Source: Thraustochytrium sp. TN22 (lineage: Eukaryota; Sar; Bigyra; Thraustochytrida; Thraustochytriidae). From it: 64,000 bases of DNA. The position numbers were made by a program, and so were the translations under genes. Below are positions 39,429 to 49,235 of the stretch, piece by piece. How positions within the stretch are numbered: the stretch's first letter is position 1; every line of letters begins with the position of its first letter. The stretch covers positions 1 through 64,000 of the forward strand of contig JABLUY010000147.1 of assembly GCA_013306675.1 (NCBI GenBank), given 5' to 3'. The notes below the pieces were generated by a model. The model did not search any database. It was given only the letters and a program-made list of their open reading frames with translations, and had not been told where the DNA came from.

Positions 39429-42400
39429 ATGGAGAATCAGACAAGGTTTGTTGAGCGCCTGTCGGAGCTCGTCGCCTCAGCTCCTGGCTTGTGGGGTCTC
39501 TGGTGGTCGCCCGAACCCAACCACATCCCATCTCGCTTCGCTCGTTGGTCGAGATGGCGCGCAACCAAGGCAAACAACATATGTGTGCTCGAGCTCGATG
39601 GTGGGCAGTACTGCCTGCTATACGACAAGGAGAGGAAGAAGAAGCGCCACTGGTTCTGCATCGTGCAAGCAGGCAACTGGAGCGAACCAGGTACGCTCCG
39701 CGGGCACGTTGATGCCCTTCGCTGTGGCCCCAATGCACCCACGCCCGAGCAAATGATGGTGCTCAATGACCTCCTGTCCGGCATGAAGGCTCTTGTTCAG
39801 GAGTACAGCTGCAAGCGTCAGAGAACAGACGCGAGTGCGTCTCCCGCCGATGACCAGCCGGTGGTTAGGTCCTCGCGGAACGCAGGTCCCGAGACCGGAG
39901 GCGCGCCTGCGCCGCCCGCAGCGCGCTGCCAAGGCTTTCCAGCAGCCTATTGCTTCTCTGACAGCGTCGATTCAAACGGCACGACCGGGTGGAGCACGAC
40001 GTGCACGGGCGGAACCGCGACGAAACGATGTGACGCGTGCGTGAAGGCGTTTGCATGCAACAGGTCCTACATGTGCCGGCTGAGAACGGCACTCATGACG
40101 CGGGACGTTACGCTCGACGATGACGTGACGTTTGACAAGCTCGTGGAGGTGATCGTGCGGATGCGGCGCACCAACGAGGACCTCGAGAGGAAGATCAAGA
40201 GGATCACCGCAGAGCAAGCGCGTCCCCGCGAGCCAGAGGGAAGCGAGTCCACGCGCGAGCTCGTCGAGCTCATTGAACGTGTAAACGTGCCGTCGTCACA
40301 CTTCCTCTACAAGTTCACGTTCTCTATGTACCACGCCATGGAGGCCTACATGACAGGCAAGGGTCAGTATCATTGGGACACAAACCCACACTCGCGTGTG
40401 GTGAAGTCCTTCTTCATGTTCATTCACATGCTGCCACACTCCTCGCGGATCCTAAATGCACTTCACGGTTATGGCCAGATGGGTCGCGGGAACAACGCCA
40501 ACAAGGGACCAATCAACATCCACCTTTTCAACCTACCCATCCCGACCGTGACAACGCTGCAGAAGAGCGTGGGGAGGCTCGGCTCGCCCTACACACCGTT
40601 CCGGAGCGGATGCATTGAGCGTTTCTGCAAAGCTATGCTCGCGAAAGGCTCGCTTCTTTACGTGATTACGATGGACGGGATCGAGGCAAAGAGGGACGGT
40701 CTCCTCGAGGTGGCCTCCTTCGAAGGCAAGCCGTACTTGATCGGCCTCGACTACTACGAAGAGGAGCGCATCCGCGCGAGGCACAAGGACGAGGGGAAGG
40801 AAGAGGCAGACATTGTGCAAGAGCTGTTCACCTTCCGCGGAAGCATCGCGGCAGCCAAGCTCGTCACAGTCATCCTCAAGAGTCCCGACAACCGCATTCG
40901 GATCCCGGTCGCCGCCGTCCCTGTGCGGAGCGAGAACGCCAGCGCGATCTCCCGAATTGTGAACGACGTCGTCGAGCGAGTGCGGGAGGCTTCTGGGGAC
41001 AGGCTCGAGCCAATGGCGGTCTGCTCGGACGCCGCGGCAAGCAACCAGAAGGGTTTCGCCCAGAGTGCAATCTCTGACGAAGCCACTCGGCCCGGGGCCA
41101 ACGGGGTCGACGAAGAGGACGAGGAAGCGGACGATGACGACTCAGACCTCGAGGATCACGACGTACGCGAGCAAGATCAAGACGGATGTGAGGAGGACAG
41201 TGCGGCGGCCAACCCTCCCGCTGCTCCTGCGGCCTCCCCTGCGAGGCTGGTCCTGGACAAGGACCACATTGTCAAGGCCTTCGTGGGGCAGCTTCGTAGG
41301 AAACAACTCCGGCACAAGGGCAAATCGTACCAGCTCATCGAGCTCCTGATCGGTTTGCGCAACAACAAACCATGCCTGAGCGCCAAAGGCCTGTGCAGGA
41401 GCGCGGACATCCCATTGCAAGAATTGCTCGCTGGCGGGCTCTCGCCGGAGTCCATCGAATGCCTCGCCAAGGTGCTCCCGGCCAGCGCATTTCTCGACGA
41501 GAGCAGAACCAAGCTGCGGATTTCCGCTCACGAGGCCATTCGCAACGCCATGAGGATCCTCGTCACACCGGCTGCGCTCGACGACTCTGATCCGATGAAC
41601 TGCAAGCTCCGACTCCAGCTTATCTCGCCTGCCGTCCAACGCGTCCTGCGGATGGCAGAGCTGAGCGAGCACACGGGCGTCCTCGCCGAGCTGATGCAGA
41701 TCGGCACAGACATGTACTACATCTTCGAAAAAGACGACTTCCGGGCGTGTGAGGTGAAACGAACACAGCGCCAGGACCGAAGCATCGGAGAGGTCGCCGC
41801 CGCTGGTCAGCATATCCAGGTCAAGCTGGAGGCCTGGTATCACGACTATCACGTCCCGATCAACGGCAAGACCAACACCAGCGGTTTCATCTCCACGCTA
41901 ACGTTCCGCAACCTCATCAGCTTCTGCAGCGTCTGGCGGGAGCTAGAACAACGTTCGCACGAAGAAGGCATCGCAGACAGCATCGTCCCTCGCGCACTCC
42001 AGTCCATGGACAACGAGACGCTGCACTCCATGATCCGCGAGCCCTGCCAAGACATCAGCATCAAGACCGGCCTCAGCCAGTTTGGCGCATGCGCGCTTCG
42101 CATGGCTGTCCTCGCCGAGCCCAGGCGCGGGTACATCCTTCTAACGTCTCGGGACATCATGGCGCAGTACTCGACCATGGAGCGAGAGCGCATCGAGGCG
42201 GGCGAGTTTCTTCGTGTCGAGTCCTCAGACTGTGTGAACCCATTCGAAAAACTCTGCGGGCCCATGTATTACAACAACGCATGGGACGGGTGCGCCAAGG
42301 AAACCAAACTGCCAAAGACGTGCGAAGCGTGGACGGAGCAACTGCGCGCGATGTACGAGATGGAGAATCGCGCACGCACAACAACGCTGCGCGACTCGCT

Positions 42401-43151
42401 CAGAAGGTATTGCGCGACCAGTGCTGAGCAAGTCAATGAACGAGCACGCCAAAGGTCCTCCACATCGCGCGACCAGACGTATAGCGGTGGATTCAAGGCG
42501 CTCAGCATGATGCGGGACCCAGATCGCGCGCAGGTCACAAGCTTCAAGGCACCGACCAGCAAGACCAATCACAAGGTCCTCTGCACCACGGCGATCCTGG
42601 CACACATGACACAAGGCGCAAACGTGGTGAGCCATGAAACATTCAAGACAACGCAGGGAAGCTCGCCGCAACAGCCGTCCAAGAAGCTCTGGGTATCTTT
42701 CGGCTTTCGCTCCAACAAACGTGAGCCCACGATCGAGCTCATCACGAGGGAAGGGCGCCGGGAAGAGAAAACGGTCGTCATCCTAGCACAGTCGAAGGTT
42801 TACGGCCTCCGCTTCCAGCCGATGGGAGTCCATGGCTCCAGCAACCGAGGTAGCGACCCGCGCAGGGCCATCATTCGAGCCTTCTTGGCTACAAACGAGC
42901 ATCACATTGAAGCGGACTTTCCGCTCACAGCACTCGGCAAGAACCCGGCTCAGACGCTCGCCCAGATCGTCCGAGTCAAATCGGCGGGAAGCTCCATGGG
43001 CTGGGCGCTGGCCTTCCGCCAAAGCCAGGTGACTCGCGCGCTGCTATCGACAGCGCAGCGTCTGGACCAGGCGTCCAAGGCTTTGCGCGAGGCCATGAAC
43101 GACGCGGCGGCCACTGCCTCTAACGGCGCAAGAAAACTATTTAACTCTTAA
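39429..43151 (+). CDS. Transposase (DDE/RNase H-like, P/THAP9-like motif order)
   Basis: A 1240-residue protein from an ATG in an excellent GCCACCATGG context, inside inverted repeats with a target duplication. The N-terminal domain is rich in Trp and basic residues. A Cys-rich segment (CTGGTATKRCDACVKAFACNR) and a short coiled coil (RTNEDLERKIKRITAEQ) follow. The core looks like an RNase H fold: strand with first Asp (LLYVITMDGIEAK), strand with second Asp (LEPMAVCSDAAASNQKGF), an acidic insert, then KDHIVKAFVGQLRRK, matching the DP.HL.K..RN motif that follows the second Asp in P-element and THAP9 transposases. The third acidic residue could not be placed. No THAP finger is visible. Function (cutting and joining the element's ends) is inferred from context and motif order. 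Confidence 0.8.
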   Translation: MENQTRFVERLSELVASAPGLWGLWWSPEPNHIPSRFARWSRWRATKANNICVLELDGGQYCLLYDKERKKKRHWFCIVQAGNWSEPGTLRGHVDALRCGPNAPTPEQMMVLNDLLSGMKALVQEYSCKRQRTDASASPADDQPVVRSSRNAGPETGGAPAPPAARCQGFPAAYCFSDSVDSNGTTGWSTTCTGGTATKRCDACVKAFACNRSYMCRLRTALMTRDVTLDDDVTFDKLVEVIVRMRRTNEDLERKIKRITAEQARPREPEGSESTRELVELIERVNVPSSHFLYKFTFSMYHAMEAYMTGKGQYHWDTNPHSRVVKSFFMFIHMLPHSSRILNALHGYGQMGRGNNANKGPINIHLFNLPIPTVTTLQKSVGRLGSPYTPFRSGCIERFCKAMLAKGSLLYVITMDGIEAKRDGLLEVASFEGKPYLIGLDYYEEERIRARHKDEGKEEADIVQELFTFRGSIAAAKLVTVILKSPDNRIRIPVAAVPVRSENASAISRIVNDVVERVREASGDRLEPMAVCSDAAASNQKGFAQSAISDEATRPGANGVDEEDEEADDDDSDLEDHDVREQDQDGCEEDSAAANPPAAPAASPARLVLDKDHIVKAFVGQLRRKQLRHKGKSYQLIELLIGLRNNKPCLSAKGLCRSADIPLQELLAGGLSPESIECLAKVLPASAFLDESRTKLRISAHEAIRNAMRILVTPAALDDSDPMNCKLRLQLISPAVQRVLRMAELSEHTGVLAELMQIGTDMYYIFEKDDFRACEVKRTQRQDRSIGEVAAAGQHIQVKLEAWYHDYHVPINGKTNTSGFISTLTFRNLISFCSVWRELEQRSHEEGIADSIVPRALQSMDNETLHSMIREPCQDISIKTGLSQFGACALRMAVLAEPRRGYILLTSRDIMAQYSTMERERIEAGEFLRVESSDCVNPFEKLCGPMYYNNAWDGCAKETKLPKTCEAWTEQLRAMYEMENRARTTTLRDSLRRYCATSAEQVNERARQRSSTSRDQTYSGGFKALSMMRDPDRAQVTSFKAPTSKTNHKVLCTTAILAHMTQGANVVSHETFKTTQGSSPQQPSKKLWVSFGFRSNKREPTIELITREGRREEKTVVILAQSKVYGLRFQPMGVHGSSNRGSDPRRAIIRAFLATNEHHIEADFPLTALGKNPAQTLAQIVRVKSAGSSMGWALAFRQSQVTRALLSTAQRLDQASKALREAMNDAAATASNGARKLFNS

Positions 43152-43273
43152 GAGGAAAGGACAAGAACTTGACATAAAGGCATCACTTGACGATCATCTG
43201 GATCTCTCACCGCCTCGACGTGTAGCGTAAGTCTCACGCGCAGCCGCCACAACGCGCGCGCTGGGAGCTCAGC

Positions 43274-43343
43274 TAGCGCTCACTCGCCACGCGAGCGAGC
43301 GCTAGAGCCTCATAACGCGCACTCGCTACGCGAGCGAGCGCGG
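43274..43343. repeat. Subterminal inverted repeats at the right end of the transposon
   Basis: Two consecutive imperfect hairpins, TAGCGCTCACTCG / CGAGCGAGCGCTA and CGCACTCGC / GCGAGCGAGCG, 70-140 bp inside the right terminus. They are plausible transposase-binding sites. Confidence 0.6.
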
Positions 43344-43421
43344 AACCGCGGCGGACTGTGCGAGGAACGCTTCCCAGGCTAATATGGGCCGCCAGAGCGA
43401 CCAACCGACCCCTCAGGTGCG

Positions 43422-43796
43422 GAGAAGTGCAAAGCTTGTGTTGCGGAGAGCGTGGCAATTCGCCGCGGCGGCGCGATACGTTAACGGGCGGAATGCAGCC
43501 TGAGCTGCTGCAACCGATGGACCGCTGCCGGCGCCCCGCCGGCGCCGCCACTGGCGACGAGTGTGCGCGCTACGAGGACCGTTTCTAGGACCTTGGGGAC
43601 ATGTGATGCGTGGAGGCCGCACGCGGCGGCCCAAGCACGCCTGGGCAGATCGACCGAGCCAGGGGTGGGGCCCCGGCGAAGCAGCAGGCGAGCTACCTTG
43701 CCTGACGGTGAGTGAGTGCGTGCGTCCGGCGTGCGTCCAAGTTGGAGAGGGGCGGCGCGGAGCTTCGCAGAGCTCGCCACCCGGAGGCTCAGCGAC
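43422..43796. other. Leader/promoter of the DUF4614-like gene
   Basis: 375 bp between the transposon target duplication and the next start codon. No other feature was recognised. The transposon has inserted about 380 bp upstream of this gene. Confidence 0.45.
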
Positions 43797-46181
43797 ATGG
43801 CGGACGACCCATACGACTTCGACTTCGACGTCGCTAGGGGCGCGTCGCGCAGCACATCGCGCATGGCGAATCATAGCGTCTTCCGCACTACGAAGGACAA
43901 GGGAGAGGACCATCAGACGGCCCTTCAGCGTGGCGAGTACTACCTGCGCAAGTACAGCAAGAACACGGCGGCGCTGACGCCGACCTCAAGCCAAGCCGAC
44001 AGCGATCGCTTCCTGGATCCAGACTATGACGACGCGGACAGGGGTGATGTTGACGACGAAGACGAGGAGGAGGACGAGGAGGACGAGGAGGACGAGGAAA
44101 GCGGCGCAATCAGCGGCTTTCGGCAGGTCGATCTCAGGTACAGTGATGTCGCTGGAAGCGACGAAGAATCCGTGCTGCGAAACTCAGGCGCGCCACGTGG
44201 GCTCTCGCGAAGTGGGGGAACGCTCAATTTACACCTGGACGTACCCACAATCGGCGCACTGGACGTCGAGAATTTGCTCACCTCTACCGACGATCAGCGG
44301 AGCACTGCACTCGGGGTGAGTGGCGGTGCAGCTGCCTCGCACTCTGGATTCGATCGCTTCGCCTCGCCCTGGCAAGCATCGCCTCCGACTTCGCCAGCCT
44401 CCGCTGTGTCCCCGCTCACTTCGCATCGCAAGGGTCTGGTGTACGAGCGGCACGAGTCAAGCTCGAAGAGGGAATGGCTTGATGATGCTGCTGTTGGTGG
44501 TGCTGGCGGTGCTGCTGCCGGTGATGGCGATGATGATGAGGAGGAAGTCAAGATGCCCGACGCGGACCTCGAAACGAGCGAAGGTAGCGTGGAGGAAAAT
44601 GATGAGGACTACGCCGCGGCGCTGCGCGAGATTCAGCGCGAGGAAGAGTCGCGCCGACGCGAAGCCCTGGCCATGATGTACTCGGCCGCCACAGACCCGG
44701 CGTCGCCACCACCGCCAGCTCAAGAGACTGAGCGCCCGGTCAGAAGTCGCCTGCCCCTGGAAGAGGGAGACGAGAGCGCCAGCGAATCAGAAGGCGAGGC
44801 GTTTGCCATAGCCCTGCGGCAAATGGAGGAGGAGGAGGCGCAGCGGCGGCGCGAGGCACTGAGCATGATGCAGCCGGCATCTGAATCGACACCGCAGACT
44901 CGCTCCCAGGACCTCCACGTGCACATCAACGACAGCACATACGCGGGCGGCCATGGCGAAAATGTCGGATCGGCGCGGGCGCTGGGCAGCGCCCGCGACG
45001 ACAGCGCCGCAGTGCAGACGGCCTACAGTTCATCCTTCGCAGAGGAGGAAGGGCCGTCCGCCCCTGCACAGCGTGAGCCGTACTCGTCGAGGTCCGTCTA
45101 TAGCCGCGTGTCGGCGCGTTCGATTCGGTCCGGCGTGAGCGGGCGGTCGCTGCGGTCGGGGCGTTCGATCCTTACGCATCGCTCGCGGATCCATCGCAGC
45201 GAAACCGCCGCAGAGTCCTCGGCAGATGAGGCGTACAGCGCAGATGACTTCGAGTCCGACGCGGATGGGCCCCTATCGCCGCGGTCTGTGAGGTCCGCGA
45301 GGTCTACGCGTTCCACGCGATCGCAGTTGGCCACTCGGCAGGACCACCTCGAGCCGTCGTGCCGTGCCGAAGCTTCGGGATCGGGCCCGCAGTCCGCACG
45401 AACGCAGCTTCGTGGGTCGCCACCCTCACAGTCAGTCCCACATTCTCCGCGTTCGCCGCGGCCCGAGGTACGCTCGCCTAGGCTGTTGCGTCATGAGGAA
45501 CCTGAGGAGGCTTCTTCTTTTGCGCGGAATGCGGCCAGGGCCAAGGTCGTACACGAGGCGTCCACACAGTATGTGGAGTCGCGGGAGGTGGAGGTCCAGG
45601 CCAACTTAGTCGTTTCCGCCTCGGGCATGGTTTACGAGCTGCCCGAGGCACCGGTTGGCGCGATCGCCCCAACGCTCCTGCCACGTCCCGGCCCGCAGAG
45701 GCAAGGTAACGGCGGCATGTGCAGCTCGTGCTCGTGCGGTGCCCACGCCAGCGGAGCGGCCGGTTCGGAAAACAGGTTCGCGCAGACTGCCTTGGAGGCG
45801 CTGCTCAACCCGCTCAACCCGACCTACACGAGCGTCTACGCGCAGGCCCGGGGAGCGCCCGGGGTGGAGGCGCAAGCGAGTTCCCCAGAGACCGCTCCCG
45901 GCAAGGCTGATTTGCCGCGCACTCGTCAGGCGGCTGGCTTCGACGGCCTTACGGCATCGCTCCTGGCGACGAACAACATGTTCAAGCGCAACTTGGAGAT
46001 GATCCGGGAGCATTTGCAAGAGTGCCGGCGGGAGGCGGACCGCGCCATGGGCGACACCAGCTCCGGCAGCAAGCCGTACACTCGCTTCAGCGACGTTCAG
46101 GCGTACATCGCCGGCCATCGGCCAAAGGTACGATCCGCTGCCGAGGTGCAGGCCGCCTTGCACGCGCAGGGCCAGCTCTGA
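43797..46181 (+). CDS. DUF4614 / C19orf44-like protein, probably ciliary
   Basis: A 794-residue protein, mostly acidic and disordered (runs of Asp/Glu near 90-105, Ser/Arg-rich middle), with two short Glu/Arg coiled segments of the same type (YAAALREIQREEESRRREAL and the later IALRQMEEEEAQRRREALSM). The conserved part is the C-terminus (~660-794): TALEALLNPLNPTYTSVY, then FDGLTASLLATNNMFKRNLE, then YTRFSDVQAYIAGHRPK. This matches in order the C-terminal domain of human C19orf44, whose family (DUF4614) occurs mainly in ciliated organisms. Function is unknown. The ATG at 43797 begins MADDPYDFDFDV. Confidence 0.75.
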   Translation: MADDPYDFDFDVARGASRSTSRMANHSVFRTTKDKGEDHQTALQRGEYYLRKYSKNTAALTPTSSQADSDRFLDPDYDDADRGDVDDEDEEEDEEDEEDEESGAISGFRQVDLRYSDVAGSDEESVLRNSGAPRGLSRSGGTLNLHLDVPTIGALDVENLLTSTDDQRSTALGVSGGAAASHSGFDRFASPWQASPPTSPASAVSPLTSHRKGLVYERHESSSKREWLDDAAVGGAGGAAAGDGDDDEEEVKMPDADLETSEGSVEENDEDYAAALREIQREEESRRREALAMMYSAATDPASPPPPAQETERPVRSRLPLEEGDESASESEGEAFAIALRQMEEEEAQRRREALSMMQPASESTPQTRSQDLHVHINDSTYAGGHGENVGSARALGSARDDSAAVQTAYSSSFAEEEGPSAPAQREPYSSRSVYSRVSARSIRSGVSGRSLRSGRSILTHRSRIHRSETAAESSADEAYSADDFESDADGPLSPRSVRSARSTRSTRSQLATRQDHLEPSCRAEASGSGPQSARTQLRGSPPSQSVPHSPRSPRPEVRSPRLLRHEEPEEASSFARNAARAKVVHEASTQYVESREVEVQANLVVSASGMVYELPEAPVGAIAPTLLPRPGPQRQGNGGMCSSCSCGAHASGAAGSENRFAQTALEALLNPLNPTYTSVYAQARGAPGVEAQASSPETAPGKADLPRTRQAAGFDGLTASLLATNNMFKRNLEMIREHLQECRREADRAMGDTSSGSKPYTRFSDVQAYIAGHRPKVRSAAEVQAALHAQGQL

Positions 46182-46304
46182 CTGTGCGTAAGTGGTTTTC
46201 TGGGACCACTAGCTAGAGGCCTACCGTAAGAACTTATCATTCACTTGTGCGCCGCATTGATCTCCCCGTGAGACAACGAAGGTCAGCCCAATACTCTTCC
46301 TTTT

Positions 46305-47333
46305 TTACTGTTTCGACCTCGCTTGAGACTGCAGGTAGGCGGCGGCCTCTTCGCGCGCTTTGGCGAGCACCGGCGCCGACTGGCGGCGGTGGAGGGACAT
46401 CGGCATGGCGGCGCGGATCTCCTCCATGCGCGCAAAGTCGAGGTCCACGACGCCAAGCGCTTCGGGTTCGACGCCCAGATCGCAGGCCACAGCGCCATAG
46501 GGGTCGACGACAAGCGAGTGACCATAGGACTCGCGCTTGCGCGCAACCTCGGTGTCCTCGGCGTTGTGCACGCCGCTCTGCGCGGCGGCGACGACGTAGG
46601 TCTGCGTCTCGATTGCGCGTGAGCGGAGCAGCACGTGCCAGTGCGCCTTGCCCGTGGTGGGCATAAAGGCAGAGGGCGCAAGAATGACGTGCGCCCCCAA
46701 GTCGCGCAGGATGGCGTAGAGCTCCGGGAAGCGCATGTCATAGCAGGTTGTAACGCCGATGTTGCCCACGGGCGTGTCGCGCACGATGATAACCTGGTCG
46801 CCGGCAAGCGTGGAATCAGACTCGCGGAAGCCGCCGTCCACGTCTACATCGAAAAGGTGCACCTTGCGATACGCGGCGACCAGCTCGCCGGCGTGATCGA
46901 TGATGCAGTGCGTGTTGGCGATCTTGCCAGGCGCCGCTGCCAGCTCCGCACCGGCGAGGCGCTCGTGGAAGCCGCCCAGCGACATCCACATGGCCTCTTC
47001 GCGCGCGATGCCCTTGAGCGCAGTCAAAGTGGGACCAGTCAGCTCCTCAGCAGCCTCGGCGCTGTCGCGCGTGCCGGGCCTGCCCATGAACTCGAAGGCC
47101 TCCGGGAAGCACACCAAGCTGGCACCCTTGGCCTTGGCCTCGCGCGTGAGGCGGCGAACAGCTTCAAGATTTGCGCTCTGCAGCGCGCTCGTCGCGGCCC
47201 ATTAGTCTTCGTCGTCTCAAGGCAAAGCAAGCCAGGCACGGCAGCCCTCGACTCCGTGACGTACCTTGTCGAGCGACGAGCACATTTGCGCTACGGCGAG
47301 CCGCCGCAGGCTGCCGGTGGTGGACGACGCCAT
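46305..47333 (-). CDS. Carbon-nitrogen hydrolase of the nitrilase family (NIT1-like amidase)
   Basis: Exons 47333-47265 and 47177-46305 (intron 87 bp, GTACGT donor, GCAG acceptor) give 313 residues. The short first exon supplies the first strand, MASSTTGSLRRLAVAQMCSSLDK. The catalytic triad is complete: Glu49 in LVCFPEAFEF, Lys128 in YRKVHLFDVDV and Cys168 in GVTTCYDMRFPELY. These signatures fit the NIT1 branch, known as deaminated glutathione amidase, a metabolite-repair enzyme; assignment to NIT1 rather than another branch is inference. No signal peptide was seen. It converges with the DUF4614-like gene, with 123 bp between the ends. Confidence 0.92.
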
Positions 47334-47725
47334 CACTGCTGCAGGTTGGTATGGCTCCTGCTGCTCCTGCCGCCGCCGCCGCCGCCGCCAGAGCTGCCGC
47401 CGCCGCTGCTCCTGGCGGTGCCCTTTGGAGCGCGCGCCTGCCTGCCACGCACGCGCTGCTTCGCTTGCCACTTGCCACACGCCACGCTTCTCCGCAGCTA
47501 GTAGAGCTAGCGCTCTAGAGCTAGGAGGTCGTCGTCTCGCCGGCGACTCTCGCGGCGCAGTCAGCCTGAGCCCCGTTTTTCCGGCCTGCCCGGCAGAGCT
47601 AGTACGAGGATAACCAGCGCGCGCCGCCGGCGCGTCTCGCCTTGGACGAGCGGAAGGCAGGCGCCGTGCCGGAGCTGCTCGCGGTGCGGGCCTTGCTGTT
47701 CGAGGTGCAGCAGGGAACTGCGCTG
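47334..47725. other. Short intergenic region
   Basis: 392 bp between two minus-strand genes: nitrilase promoter plus PrimPol 3' end. It contains a CCGCC-rich run near 47370-47410 and no supported gene. Confidence 0.5.
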
Positions 47726-49042
47726 CTAGAGTTGCTGGCGCGGACAGGCCCCGTCTCCTCCCAGGGCGCGGCGACGGCGTACGAGCGCAGCAGCGATGTC
47801 CTCAGGGAGAGCCCAGACCACGGAGCGAAAGGCGGAGGCGGCGCAGGTCGGGTCATAACAGGCCTGGTAAAAGGTGGCGGCGTCTAGGTCCACGACGTAG
47901 TAGACGTTATTGGAGCGGTGCTCGCGGCGGATGCGGTGACAGTAGCGCGCGCTTCGCAAGGACATGCGCAGCTCGCGGTCGCCAAGGCTCCAGGCGCGGA
48001 GCTCAGGCGCGCGGGACCCCGGGCCTGCGGCTTGCTGGGCGTGGCGCAGCACGTGGACGTCGACCTCCGGAAATGGCGATGGCCCGTTGTCCAGCGCTTG
48101 CTGGCGCTGGGCCGATGCCGAGACCGGTGCCTTGGCTATGCTTGACGGTTTCCCTGGGCGAATGGTGGCCAGCAGCGTCGGGTGCCGGAGACACGCGGCA
48201 GGGCGGTCGCCGCGCAGCCGCGTGACCATGGATGCTTCCAGGAACTCGGCGACGCCCGCGCGCGTGGCGTCGTCCACTGGGTGCGTGTTGCGCGCGTCGC
48301 AGGGGAGCAGCACGGTGCGCTTGGCGTACTTGGAGCTCAGATACAGACGGAAGGTGCGGTTGCGCGTGTAGACGGCGAGGTCCACAAAGGGCGAGATCTC
48401 GCCGTCCTTGTCGTAGACGAGCAGCTGCTGGCGAGCAGACTCGAAGACGGCGCGGGCGAATCGTCCGCATGCGCGATTGTCTGCAAAGTAGGGCCCGGCG
48501 CCGGCTGGCAGGCTCACAATGAGGTGGCGGGAGAACTTGCGGTCGGTGGTAGAGTCGAGCTCCACGAAGTCGCGGCGGCGCAAAGCGAGGCCAAAGAGCT
48601 CCAACATGCGCGTTGCGGTGGCGCCGACCACGACGTCGACGAGTGCGTCGCCATCCACGTCTGGATTGCGCTCCACAGGGAACTCGAGGTCAAAGTACAG
48701 CTTGCAGGCGTCAGCCTCGCGAATCACCTCGTAGACGTGCCGTTTCGTTGGCGAGATGTCCATGTACCAGGCGAAAAAGTCTTCTCTGCCGGCCACCAAA
48801 AAGGCGCGCTTCCCGCCCGTGCCTTTTTCTTGTGCGAAGACGAGCGGCCTGTCCCAGCCCTGGCCAAGTGCGCGGCGCGCCTCGTCGTCCAGGGCGTCCA
48901 CGAACTCGAAGGCCTGCGCCTGCCTCGCGTAGACGCGTGGTGGCTTGGCGAGCGACGTGGTCGCGGGCGTGTCCGCAGCCGTCCCTGCGCACTGCTCGGT
49001 GCCGTAGAAGCGCTCCGCGCGCACGCGCTTGCGGCCCGGCAT
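47726..49042 (-). CDS. PRIMPOL: PrimPol primase-polymerase
   Basis: A 438-residue archaeo-eukaryotic primase (AEP) that restarts stalled forks by repriming and can bypass lesions, in nucleus or mitochondria. Family landmarks occur in order: RVYARQAQAFEFVDAL (matching the HRQAQAFNFV start of human PrimPol), motif I KLYFDLEF with Asp118 and Glu120, motif II SRHLIV near 172, motif III FVDLAVYTRNRTFRLYLSSK near 220, and the UL52-type zinc finger Cys-His...CYDPTC close to the end. It ends soon after the finger, so the acidic RPA-binding tail of the ~560-residue human protein is absent. The ATG at 49042 is chosen by alignment; upstream codons are open but unrelated. It is divergent from the SAC3 gene. 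Confidence 0.93.
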   Translation of the reverse strand: MPGRKRVRAERFYGTEQCAGTAADTPATTSLAKPPRVYARQAQAFEFVDALDDEARRALGQGWDRPLVFAQEKGTGGKRAFLVAGREDFFAWYMDISPTKRHVYEVIREADACKLYFDLEFPVERNPDVDGDALVDVVVGATATRMLELFGLALRRRDFVELDSTTDRKFSRHLIVSLPAGAGPYFADNRACGRFARAVFESARQQLLVYDKDGEISPFVDLAVYTRNRTFRLYLSSKYAKRTVLLPCDARNTHPVDDATRAGVAEFLEASMVTRLRGDRPAACLRHPTLLATIRPGKPSSIAKAPVSASAQRQQALDNGPSPFPEVDVHVLRHAQQAAGPGSRAPELRAWSLGDRELRMSLRSARYCHRIRREHRSNNVYYVVDLDAATFYQACYDPTCAASAFRSVVWALPEDIAAALVRRRRALGGDGACPRQQL

Positions 49043-49235
49043 GGACGCCACGATTTCGGGCCACGACTGCAGTCTGTGCCAGTGGTGGCGGTTAGTGTTG
49101 AGGAGCTGAGCCAGACGATGGTTTGGTTGCCATCCCAGACTCGTGACAACGAAGATAATAACCCAACGCGCGGCGCAAGGCGGGCCGCAGCCGCAGAATC
49201 TCAATCGCACGAGGCCACGCGGCACGTGCGACAGG
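49043..49235. promoter_or_regulatory. 193-bp divergent promoter, PrimPol/SAC3
   Basis: The start codons of two oppositely transcribed genes are only 193 bp apart, so the core promoters must overlap or be shared. No TATA-like element was seen. Confidence 0.55.

Larger units (their letters stand above)
38464..43414 (+). mobile_element. 4951-bp autonomous-looking DNA transposon with 16-bp TIRs and 7-bp TSD
   Basis: The left end GAGGGGTCGGTTGGTC (38464-38479) is the exact reverse complement of 43399-43414. Immediately outside lie direct repeats AGGTGCG (38457-38463 and 43415-43421), a classic target duplication. The terminal base is confirmed independently by the second end at 1-55, whose identity stops at the same base. 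The element carries one long transposase gene (39429-43151), an AT-rich 0.9 kb leader unlike the surrounding GC-rich genome, and hairpin-forming subterminal repeats. TSD size and motif order are closest to the P-element/THAP9 or hAT-like groups, but the superfamily is unassigned. Intact ends and an open frame suggest a young, possibly active copy. Confidence 0.88.
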
